A DNA stretch of 61,204 nt from an uncultured Flavobacteriales bacterium (lineage in GTDB: Bacteria; Bacteroidota; Bacteroidia; Flavobacteriales_D; Crocinitomicaceae). The stretch lies in the NCBI GenBank assembly GCA_903945495.1, contig CAJAVU010000012.1:1-61204 (forward strand), written 5' to 3'. Below the pieces are notes generated by a model that saw only the letters and a program-made list of their open reading frames with translations, was not told the DNA's origin and ran no database searches. This document shows positions 43,276 through 51,116 of this stretch, piece after piece (within the stretch, counting starts at the first letter, position 1; each line of letters begins with the position of its first letter). The position numbers and the translations under genes are program-made.

Positions 43276-45258
43276 TTGAAGCTTCTTCTTATTCTTAGTT
43301 GCATTTCTTTCTCCTATTTTTCATTCGGTCAAGTTGACTTGAAAAAGGAATTGGATTCTTTAAAGAAAACCATTCGTCAAAGTACATACTATGATTCAAC
43401 AGCTGTGTTTGAAAATGGTCAACGTGCAATTACGATTGCCAAAAGATTAAATGATCCAGACGAGGAAGCGTTGATTTATCAATATTATGGTAACTTTTAT
43501 TACTTCTCCTACAATCTTAAAAAATCGAAATTAAATTATTCGAAATCAATCGAAATTGCACAGAAACACAAAAATGCAAAAATCGTCAATTCAACAAAAA
43601 TACGACTTGCTTTTGTGTTAATGGATACAGATTTATTGGCCGCTGAAAAAGAGTTCAAGAAATTACTTAACGAAGCATTAAAATACCATTACACGGAGAA
43701 TACCATTGAAATTTATAACGGTTTAGGGAATTTATACGATTCTCGCTTAATGAAAGATGAGGCGTTAAAATATTACTTGAAAGGATTAAAATTAGCTGAG
43801 AAAAAAGGTAAAAAATACCACAATGCGATGATGCTCAATAATATTGGTTTATTGAAATTCAATAATAATCAAGTGAAAGAAGCTGAGAAAGATTTTAAAG
43901 AAGGACTCAAAATCATTGAAGGAATGGATGAGTTTCGTCTAAGTCTGAATTTGAATAACAACCTAGGACTTGTAAGTAAATCACTTAAACACTACAAACA
44001 ATCGATCAATTACTACAAAAACACCTTGGTCAATGCAAAAAAATTAGGATTTCCTTTAGGTCGTGGAGTTGCATTCTTAAACTTAAGTGATTCCTATTTG
44101 AACAATAAGGATTATATGATCGCCATTAACTATGCGGATTCGGCTTTGTCCATTCTAAAACCATTTGAACAATGGGAATATGTTGGAATGGCCTATTTGA
44201 TTAAGTCAACCATTTATCGAAATTTGAATAATACCAAAAATGCAAAAGCCTATACGGATACCTTATTTCAGCTCTTAACATTTCATCCATCTTCCAATTT
44301 AGAAAAAACGGCGCATGAAGAGCTTTCGTCTATTTATGAGCAAGAAGGCAATTACAAACTTGCATTCTTCCATATAAATCGTTTTCATGCGATTAGCGAT
44401 AGTCTTTCTGAAATGGCAAATAAAGACAATATCGCTCAACTTCAGGTGATTTACGGGAAAGAAAAGGTTGAAACTGAATTGGAAAATGAGAAAAATAAAA
44501 ACTCACTTCTTTCAAAAGAAAACGAATTAAAACAAACAAGGGTGAATGCAATTATTGTTATTTCCATTTTTGTTTTATTGATTACAATTGGATTAATCTA
44601 TATTCGACATGTTCGCCTTACACGCAAGCAGCAACAAGAATTCACGAGCAAATTAATTTCGAATATTGACCAAGAACGCTCGCGTATTTCAAAAGATTTG
44701 CACGATGACATTGGTCAATCATTATCTGTGATAAAATCGAAAATCAATATGTTCACATCTGGTAAAATCAACGATATTTCTGGAATGGACAATGATGTTG
44801 GTGATGTGATTGATCAAACGCGTTCGATTTCACATGCCTTGCATCCTTCGTTTATTCAAAAATTGGGACTTGAACGTTCGTTAGTTTCTTTAACGGAGAA
44901 TACACAATCCAAAACTGGACTTATCTGTAGTTTGGATCTCGATGAAGCCGAGAATCTTGAACTCTTAAACGCTGAGGCTCAAACCCAAGTTTATCGCATT
45001 ATTCAAGAATGCATCAACAATACATTAAAGCATGCTGAAGCAACGGCACTAAAAATATCAATAACTCAGCACGGCAATGAGTTTATTGTAAAGTACCAAG
45101 ACAACGGAATTGGAATCTCTGACGTCAATAAATCGATTGATGGTATTGGCTTGCAAATTATCCAAGAAAGAGCAATGAATATAAAAGGGAAAGTCCAAAT
45201 TAATACTGGAAAAGGAAAAGGTTATACATTAGTTCTTACATTCACACAATTCGATTGA
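43276..45258 (+). CDS. TPR sensor histidine kinase (NarL/LuxR-system type)
   Basis: A 660-residue sensor kinase. The signal peptide (1-18, YFSFGQ) is followed by about eight TPR repeats in the periplasm (about 40-400; e.g. YNGLGNLYDSRLMKDEALKYY, NNIGLLKFNNNQVKEAEKDF), a short coiled coil, one membrane helix (about 425-443), a HisKA_3 dimerisation domain with phosphoacceptor His476 (SKDLHDDIGQS) and a HATPase_c domain (N-box QECINNTLKHA near 578, G-box GIGISDVN). The start is TTG at 43276: it alone supplies the signal peptide and no ATG is near. A one-mismatch -7 element, TATCTTTT, lies at 43248-43255. The response regulator gene starts 2 nt downstream. Confidence 0.88.
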   Translation: MKLLLILSCISFSYFSFGQVDLKKELDSLKKTIRQSTYYDSTAVFENGQRAITIAKRLNDPDEEALIYQYYGNFYYFSYNLKKSKLNYSKSIEIAQKHKNAKIVNSTKIRLAFVLMDTDLLAAEKEFKKLLNEALKYHYTENTIEIYNGLGNLYDSRLMKDEALKYYLKGLKLAEKKGKKYHNAMMLNNIGLLKFNNNQVKEAEKDFKEGLKIIEGMDEFRLSLNLNNNLGLVSKSLKHYKQSINYYKNTLVNAKKLGFPLGRGVAFLNLSDSYLNNKDYMIAINYADSALSILKPFEQWEYVGMAYLIKSTIYRNLNNTKNAKAYTDTLFQLLTFHPSSNLEKTAHEELSSIYEQEGNYKLAFFHINRFHAISDSLSEMANKDNIAQLQVIYGKEKVETELENEKNKNSLLSKENELKQTRVNAIIVISIFVLLITIGLIYIRHVRLTRKQQQEFTSKLISNIDQERSRISKDLHDDIGQSLSVIKSKINMFTSGKINDISGMDNDVGDVIDQTRSISHALHPSFIQKLGLERSLVSLTENTQSKTGLICSLDLDEAENLELLNAEAQTQVYRIIQECINNTLKHAEATALKISITQHGNEFIVKYQDNGIGISDVNKSIDGIGLQIIQERAMNIKGKVQINTGKGKGYTLVLTFTQFD

Positions 45259-45260
45259 TT

Positions 45261-45917
45261 ATGAAAATATTCATTGCAGACGATCATCCAATTTTCAGAA
45301 GTGGTCTTAAATTTCTTCTTGAAACTTCTTTTAACTCAATTCAAATTACTGAATTTGACAATGGATTAAGTCTAATCGAACATTGTGCTACCAATCAAGC
45401 TGATATTGTGATTGTTGACATCGACATGCCTGGAAAAAATGGCTTGGAGGTTTGTGAAGCGCTTGTAGCCCAAGGATGTAAATCAAAAATCATCGTGCTG
45501 ACGATGTATAAAGATTTGGAAATGCTCAAATTGGCATTTTACAATGGCGCGAAAGGTTATCTCGTAAAGGACAATACCAGTGAAGAACTTGTGGATTGCA
45601 TTCAAGCGGTTTTAGCGGATAAAAACTATATGGCTAAAGGAATTCGCGACCAAGAACAACTTGTAGATCATGACGATGTTGGTAAATTCAAAATTGCTGA
45701 ATTACTCAATTCATTGACGCGAACGGAATTGAAAACTTTGAAGTTAGTAAGTCAAAAATTATCGAGTAAAGAAATTGCAGATTTGTTATTCGTTTCTGTT
45801 AAATCAGTTGAAAACTATCGTTCGCGTATTTGCAAAAAATTGAATTTAGATGCACGAAACAATAGTTTGCTTTTGTGGGTTGTCGATAACAAAAAAATCA
45901 TCGATAGTATTAAGTAA
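45261..45917 (+). CDS. NarL/LuxR-type response regulator
   Basis: A 218-residue response regulator, partner of the TPR kinase encoded 2 nt upstream. The receiver domain (1-125) has the acidic pair D7/D8, phospho-acceptor Asp53 (VDIDMPG) and the conserved Thr/Lys switch residues (VLTMYKD, YLVKD). The C-terminal LuxR-type helix-turn-helix (about 150-210; LTRTELKTLKLVSQKLSSKEIADLLFVSVKSVENYRSRICKKL in segments) binds DNA. The ATG at 45261 is preferred over an in-frame TTG at 45255 that overlaps the kinase stop. Its stop abuts the convergent Lrp gene. Targets are unknown. Confidence 0.9.
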   Translation: MKIFIADDHPIFRSGLKFLLETSFNSIQITEFDNGLSLIEHCATNQADIVIVDIDMPGKNGLEVCEALVAQGCKSKIIVLTMYKDLEMLKLAFYNGAKGYLVKDNTSEELVDCIQAVLADKNYMAKGIRDQEQLVDHDDVGKFKIAELLNSLTRTELKTLKLVSQKLSSKEIADLLFVSVKSVENYRSRICKKLNLDARNNSLLLWVVDNKKIIDSIK

Positions 45918-46361
45918 TCATTTCAAAGTACTCATCACAAACGAACTTTGTACATTCGCTATATTCGGAATGGAAGCAAGTTTTTCTTTTAAAAATAATT
46001 GATATTCATCCATGTCCTTTACTTCAATGGATAATAAATAATCGTAGTTTCCTGCAATGTGGTAACACGCCGAAACTTCCGACAAATGAACAACCTCATC
46101 TTCAAATCCAACCAACAATTCCAAATTATGTGCTTTCAATGAAACCTGACACAACACATGTAAACCTTTGCCAATTTTTTTCTTGTCCAACTTCGCTTCA
46201 TATGCCTGAATCACACCATTTCGTTCCAAGCGCTTGATGCGTTCAAAAGTCGGAGTGATGGACAAGCCAATTTCAGCAGCAATTTCTTTGTTCCCTAGTT
46301 TTGCATTCTTGCTTAATAATCGTAAGATCTTACGATCAATATCATCCAATTGAATATCCAT
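45918..46361 (-). CDS. Lrp/AsnC-family transcriptional regulator
   Basis: A 147-residue feast/famine regulator: N-terminal winged HTH (about 1-55; LDDIDRKILRLLSKNAKLGNK, IAAEIGLSITPTFERIKRLE) and C-terminal RAM effector-binding domain (about 65-145; HIAGNYDYLLSIEVKDMDEY). An in-frame TTG at 46385 exists, but the ATG at 46361 gives the normal N-terminus. It is transcribed divergently from the methionine-gamma-lyase-like gene 145 bp away, which is therefore its likely target, with an amino acid as ligand. Confidence 0.88.
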   Translation of the reverse strand: MDIQLDDIDRKILRLLSKNAKLGNKEIAAEIGLSITPTFERIKRLERNGVIQAYEAKLDKKKIGKGLHVLCQVSLKAHNLELLVGFEDEVVHLSEVSACYHIAGNYDYLLSIEVKDMDEYQLFLKEKLASIPNIANVQSSFVMSTLK

Positions 46362-46406
46362 AGAATCTTTTTCTAAAATTGGCAATTTTTAAATCTTCAT
46401 TCAGAA

Positions 46407-46414
46407 CAAATATA
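46407..46414 (-). promoter_or_regulatory. Candidate -7 element for the Lrp gene
   Basis: Minus-strand TATATTTG, a full TAnnTTTG match, 45 nt before the ATG at 46361, within the divergent intergenic region shared with the PLP enzyme gene. Confidence 0.4.
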
Positions 46415-46506
46415 GCCATTTAACCTCATCGAAAGAATTATTTTCTATCAATTCACGTTGAATTAGTTTTTTCAATAGGTTTACGTTACAATTTAAAGAA
46501 AGAGCT

Positions 46507-47763
46507 ATGGATTATTCTAAAATGCAACCAGAAAGTTTGATGATGAGTTATGGTTACAAACCATCTTTGTCGGAAGGCGCAATCAAATGTCCAATTTTCC
46601 AAACATCTACGTTCGTTTTCAATACAGCAATGGAAGGAAAACGTTTCTTTCAGTTAGCCTATGGTTTACGTGAAAAAGACGCTGGAGAAGAATTAGGTTT
46701 GATTTACAGTCGTTTGAATAATCCAGATTTGGAAATCCTTGAAAACCGTTTGTGTTTATGGGATGGCGCTGAGGATTGTGCTGTTTTTGAAAGTGGAATG
46801 TCTGCTATTTCAACTGCCTTGATGGAATTCATGGCACCTGGAGATTTGCTTTTGTATAGTCGTCCAGTATATGGTGGAACAGATCACTTCATCAATCACT
46901 TTTTGAAGAAATTACAAATCGAAGCAGTTGGTTTCCATGCTACCGATTCGAAAGAAGAAATTATTGCTCGCATTGAAGCAACAGGTAAAGCGAATCGTTT
47001 AACAATGATTCACATCGAAACACCTGCAAATCCAACGAATGCTTTGATAGATATTCAAATGTGCGCAGAGATCAAAGCACATTTTACAACGGAAGAAAAA
47101 CCCGTTATTCTCTCAGTTGACAATACCTATATGGGACCAATTTGGCAACATCCCTTGAAACATGGAGCTGATTTAGTATTGTATTCTGCAACAAAATACA
47201 TTGGTGGACATTCAGATGTTATCGCTGGAGCTTGTTTAGGTTCAAAACAATTGATGGCACGCATCAAAGGATTGCGCACATTCTTAGGAAATATGGCGGG
47301 ACCTTGGACAGGCTGGTTATTGATGCGCAGTTTAGAAACATTGAAAGTGCGTATGGAACAACAAGCGACGAATGCAAAATTTGTTGCCGAATATTTGCGC
47401 AATCATCCGAAAGTTGAAAAAGTGTATTACTTAGGCTTTATCAATGAAACGGGAAATGATCGTGAAAAAGATATATTCGCTCGCCAATACACATCCGCAG
47501 GAGCTATGATTGCTTTCGATGTAAAAGGTGGAGAAGCAGAAGCTTTCAAATTCTTGGATTCATTGAAACTAATCAAATTAGCTGTTTCATTGGGTGGAAC
47601 AGAAAGTTTAGCTGAGCACCCGCAAACAATGACACATGCTGACGTTCCAGAAGAAGATAAAAATGTCATGTTTATATCAGAAAAATTAGTACGCCTTTCC
47701 GTTGGTGTTGAACATTACAGCGATTTAATAACAGATATCGAACAAGCTTTAAACCAGATATAA
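46507..47763 (+). CDS. Cys/Met-metabolism PLP enzyme, methionine gamma-lyase-like
   Basis: A 418-residue PLP-dependent enzyme of the Cys/Met metabolism family. The Schiff-base lysine is Lys230 (LYSATKYIGGHSDVIAG); the phosphate-binding and ring-stacking regions are in FESGMSAIST and SRPVYGGTDHF, and the aspartate contacting the pyridine nitrogen in LSVDNTYMGP. The extra segment between FNTAMEGKRFF and GLIYSRLNNP (LAYGLREKDAGEEL) marks a subgroup usually named cystathionine gamma-synthase family or methionine gamma-lyase. Breakdown of methionine to methanethiol, 2-oxobutyrate and ammonia is the favoured activity. The divergent Lrp-type neighbour supports amino-acid catabolism under its control. 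Confidence 0.82.
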   Translation: MDYSKMQPESLMMSYGYKPSLSEGAIKCPIFQTSTFVFNTAMEGKRFFQLAYGLREKDAGEELGLIYSRLNNPDLEILENRLCLWDGAEDCAVFESGMSAISTALMEFMAPGDLLLYSRPVYGGTDHFINHFLKKLQIEAVGFHATDSKEEIIARIEATGKANRLTMIHIETPANPTNALIDIQMCAEIKAHFTTEEKPVILSVDNTYMGPIWQHPLKHGADLVLYSATKYIGGHSDVIAGACLGSKQLMARIKGLRTFLGNMAGPWTGWLLMRSLETLKVRMEQQATNAKFVAEYLRNHPKVEKVYYLGFINETGNDREKDIFARQYTSAGAMIAFDVKGGEAEAFKFLDSLKLIKLAVSLGGTESLAEHPQTMTHADVPEEDKNVMFISEKLVRLSVGVEHYSDLITDIEQALNQI

Positions 47764-47791
47764 CAAACCACTACTACATTCATTGAAAGCA

Positions 47792-47827
47792 AAACGGTCG
47801 CTGAATTTCCTCAGCGACCGTTTTTTA
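47792..47827. terminator. Bidirectional terminator between the PLP enzyme gene and recJ
   Basis: AAACGGTCGCTGA (47792-47804) pairs perfectly with TCAGCGACCGTTT (47811-47823) over ATTTCC, with T-rich tails on both strands. It serves both convergent genes. Confidence 0.92.
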
Positions 47828-47828
47828 T

Positions 47829-49556
47829 TTATAAAACAGGTCGAATATCTTTAATATTCAGTTGCAATGTTTCGCGATCGCGCCATTTATTTGATTCAAG
47901 CGTAAACACAACATCGAACGGTAAGCCAGAAGCCACATCATCAATTTTATCTCCAAGATTAAAACCAATTCCTTCCACAATCACATCGGAACTTGGTTGT
48001 GTCATTGACAACTTCAAATGCACTTCTTTTAACAGGCGAATATCTGTTGAAAACACATTCTTTGCCATGAAAACTGGCTTCATATTTCCTGGACCATGTG
48101 GCTCAAATTGTTCCAAAATGCGCTTTAATCGTGGAATTTTCATTCGGTTTTCTCCAGGAGTAAAAATTTCATTGAAATCCAATTCCAAATCAACTTCTTG
48201 TTCGGGTGTTTGATCTTCAAGGGAAATGGATTCAGCAACCACTTTTTCGAACGTTTCTTTGAAAGCAGCTACATTTTCCAAAGCCATCGTCATTCCAGCT
48301 GCATGCGTGTGTCCACCAAATTGTTCCAATAAATGTTCACATTTTATCAAAGCAGCATGAATGTCAAAATTATTGACTGTACGAGCTGAACCTGTTGCTT
48401 TTCCATTCGATTCTGTCAAAACGATTGTTGGACGATAATGCTTTTCAATTAAACGCGAAGCCACAATTCCAACAACGCCTTTGTGCCAATCATTTTTGAA
48501 AACAACCGTGGACTTGGCTGTTGAGGATGAGGCATCTTCATCAATCATTTCCAAGGCCTGAGCTGTAATTTCCTGATCCAATTCTCTTCTTTCCTTATTA
48601 TCGGCATCAATCGCTAAGGCAATCTCTTTAATTTCATCTATTTTTTGAGAAATCATCAATTCAACAGCATGCTTTCCTGAACGCAAACGACCAGCTGCAT
48701 TGATTCGCGGTGCAATTGTAAATACAACATCGGTTAAGGTTACAGGGAACTCTCGCTTGGCAATTTTCAATAATTCGACAAATGCAGGACGCGGTTGATC
48801 ATTCAATTGCTTCATTCCATGGAAACACAAAATACGATTTTCACCTGTTACAGGCACAATATCAGCGCCGATACTCACTGCCAACAAATCTAGAAATCCG
48901 AATAATTCGTTTTGGTTCCAGTTATTTTCTGCGCATAAACCTTGCAATAATTTGAATCCAACTCCGCAACCGGAAAGCTCTTTATAGGGATAAAGGCAAT
49001 CCGAACGTTTTGGATCCAAGACCAAACAATCTGGCAATTCATTTCCTGGGTTGTGGTGATCACACACAATAAAATCGATTCCTTTTTCTTTGGCGTAACG
49101 TACATGATCAACAGAACGAATGCCACAATCCAATGAAATGATTAACGAAAATCCATGCTCTGCTGCAAAATCAATTCCTTGAAAACTCACGCCATACCCT
49201 TCAGTATAACGATCAGGAATGTAATAATCTAGTGCAGCGTGTTTATCCTTTAGAAAACCGTACATCAATGCAACAGCTGTTGTTCCATCTACATCGTAAT
49301 CACCAAAAAGAAGGACTTTCTCGTCTTTTTCAATTGCACGATTTACACGATGCACAGCTTCATGTAAATCCTTCATTAAAAATGGATCATGTAAGTCTTC
49401 TAACTTTGGTCTAAAAAAAGATTCAGCTGTTTCAAATGTTGTGATTCCTCTTTGAATTAATAATTGTGCGACAATGCGATCTACTTTGAGTGTTGAACGA
49501 AATTCTTCTACTAGTGTACTTTCTACCGGCGTTTTGACAAGCCATCTTTTTTGCAT
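47829..49556 (-). CDS. recJ: Single-stranded-DNA-specific exonuclease RecJ
   Basis: 5'-3' ssDNA exonuclease for recombination and mismatch repair. The 575 residues are the usual size. The DHH phosphoesterase motifs are present: LLFGDYDVDGTTAVAL, LIISLDCGIRS, FIVCDHHNPG with the DHH triad, and LDLLAVSIGADIVP. The DHHA1 domain carries the GGHTHAAGMTM motif; the C-terminal OB region follows (FMAKNVFSTDIRLL, VDLELDFNEI). The metal-binding Asp and His residues all appear intact. It is monocistronic, facing the PLP enzyme gene across a bidirectional terminator. Confidence 0.93.
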   Translation of the reverse strand: MQKRWLVKTPVESTLVEEFRSTLKVDRIVAQLLIQRGITTFETAESFFRPKLEDLHDPFLMKDLHEAVHRVNRAIEKDEKVLLFGDYDVDGTTAVALMYGFLKDKHAALDYYIPDRYTEGYGVSFQGIDFAAEHGFSLIISLDCGIRSVDHVRYAKEKGIDFIVCDHHNPGNELPDCLVLDPKRSDCLYPYKELSGCGVGFKLLQGLCAENNWNQNELFGFLDLLAVSIGADIVPVTGENRILCFHGMKQLNDQPRPAFVELLKIAKREFPVTLTDVVFTIAPRINAAGRLRSGKHAVELMISQKIDEIKEIALAIDADNKERRELDQEITAQALEMIDEDASSSTAKSTVVFKNDWHKGVVGIVASRLIEKHYRPTIVLTESNGKATGSARTVNNFDIHAALIKCEHLLEQFGGHTHAAGMTMALENVAAFKETFEKVVAESISLEDQTPEQEVDLELDFNEIFTPGENRMKIPRLKRILEQFEPHGPGNMKPVFMAKNVFSTDIRLLKEVHLKLSMTQPSSDVIVEGIGFNLGDKIDDVASGLPFDVVFTLESNKWRDRETLQLNIKDIRPVL

Positions 49557-49640
49557 AATTTTCAGTTTTCTTATTTAAGTTAATAAAAATTGGCGCATTG
49601 AAGCAAGAAAAAAATTTATTGAATCCATAAAAAATATAAA

Positions 49641-50288
49641 ATGAAGGTTTTAACAAGTATCATCTCAGCTGTATTTCTAACACTTTCCTGCGTCGCACAA
49701 ACATCTTTCGATTTCTCCAGCACCGTTCCGCCCAATTCAACTGAAATTAGCGCCGTCCCAAAATCATTTTTTGGTGTTTACTCAAGTGATTCTGCCGATA
49801 TCGATTATGAATTCAGTGCCAAAGGAATTTTTGCAATTTCAACGATTTATAACCGCATTTCCCGTGAAACAGTTCGCGAATCATCTAAATATCGTGTAGA
49901 AAACGGCTATTTATTTGGTGTTCAAAAAGACGATTCAATTCCATGTATTCTTGAAGGTGATTCCTATGTTTTTGGTATTAAATACAAGGAGCAAATCATT
50001 GGTGGTACTGCCCAACATAAATTGGTTCAGCACACAACGAATTCGTTTATTATCAATTTCAAAGAAAATGAAACTTATACTCCTTCCCTATTCGAATTTA
50101 AAGGGAAAACACTGAGTGTTCGTCATTTTACCTACGAATCAGAAGCAATAGTTTTCGATGGAATTACTTCCCGAAAAACTGCTGCATCAAATCAAATGAA
50201 TACGATTAGTTTGAACCCAACACTTGAAGAATGGAACAAAATCCCACTAACTTCAATCATGACGAGCCCCACGGTTTTTAAACGTTAA
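49641..50288 (+). CDS. Exported protein of unknown function
   Basis: I do not recognise this 215-residue protein. It has a signal peptide (MKVLTSIISAVFLTLSCVAQ; the Cys is not in a good lipobox) and a beta-rich mature domain (KSFFGVYSSDSADIDYEFSA, YRVENGYLFGVQKDD, FIINFKENETYTPSLFEFKG) suggesting a lipocalin-like or small beta-barrel fold. Its TAA directly abuts the stop of the convergent AIM24 gene. Probably periplasmic. Confidence 0.6.
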   Translation: MKVLTSIISAVFLTLSCVAQTSFDFSSTVPPNSTEISAVPKSFFGVYSSDSADIDYEFSAKGIFAISTIYNRISRETVRESSKYRVENGYLFGVQKDDSIPCILEGDSYVFGIKYKEQIIGGTAQHKLVQHTTNSFIINFKENETYTPSLFEFKGKTLSVRHFTYESEAIVFDGITSRKTAASNQMNTISLNPTLEEWNKIPLTSIMTSPTVFKR

Positions 50289-51086
50289 TTATCTTCCGTC
50301 TCCGTCTAACAAATTTCCTAGTCCGCCCAAAATACTTCCTTCTTCTTTGCGAGCTCCAGTTCCGTATGAAAGAATCCGTGACGCCAAACGCGAAATTGGC
50401 AATGTTTGCAACCAAACTTCACCTGGTCCTTTCAAGGTTGCAAAGAACATTCCTTCGCCACCAAACAAGGTGTTTTTAATTCCTCCAACAAATTGGATGT
50501 CATAATCAACCTCTTGCGTGTAGGCAACAATACAACCTGTATCAACGCGTAACACTTCTCCAGGCTTCAAGGTACGTTTCAAAATATGTCCACCAGCGTG
50601 ACAAAAAGCCATTCCGTCACCTTCCAATTTTTGCATGATGAAACCTTCACCACCAAACAATCCTGTTCCCAGTTTTCGTTGAAACTCGATTCCAATTGCT
50701 ACGCCTTTTGCCGCACACAAGAATGAATCTTTCTGACAAATGATTTTTCCATGGTATTCGCTTAAATCGATCGGAATAATTTTTCCTGGATACGGTGATG
50801 CAAAAGCTACACGCGCTTTTCCAGTTCCATGATGCGTATAAGCTGTCATGAACAAACTTTCACCAGTCAACAATCGTTTTCCTGCTCCCCAAAGTTTACT
50901 CATGAATCCTCCAGAATTGGATTGTGTGCTTCCATCTCCAAAAATGGTTTCCATTTGGATTCCATCATCCATAAACATAAAAGAACCTGCTTCAGCAATT
51001 GCTGTTTCTTGCGGATCCAATTCAATTTCTACCAATTGCATTTCTTCCCCTTGGATGAAATAATCGATTTCGTGGTTTGTTTTCAT
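50289..51086 (-). CDS. AIM24 family protein
   Basis: A 265-residue member of the AIM24/TIGR00266 family (mitochondrial biogenesis AIM24-like). The three-fold beta-prism pattern is visible in repeats such as VEIELDPQETAIAEAGSFMFM, GKIIPIDLSEYHGKIICQKD and GECLRVDTGCIVAYTQEVDY-like segments, with the family GGEGFIMQKLEGDG and FGGEGMFFATLKGPGEVWLQ motifs. No enzymatic activity is established for the family. It lies 30 nt downstream of the helicase gene on the same strand, so co-transcription is likely. Confidence 0.85.
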   Translation of the reverse strand: MKTNHEIDYFIQGEEMQLVEIELDPQETAIAEAGSFMFMDDGIQMETIFGDGSTQSNSGGFMSKLWGAGKRLLTGESLFMTAYTHHGTGKARVAFASPYPGKIIPIDLSEYHGKIICQKDSFLCAAKGVAIGIEFQRKLGTGLFGGEGFIMQKLEGDGMAFCHAGGHILKRTLKPGEVLRVDTGCIVAYTQEVDYDIQFVGGIKNTLFGGEGMFFATLKGPGEVWLQTLPISRLASRILSYGTGARKEEGSILGGLGNLLDGDGR

Positions 51087-51116
51087 TGTTATTGTTGTTT
51101 ACTATTCATCTATTTC

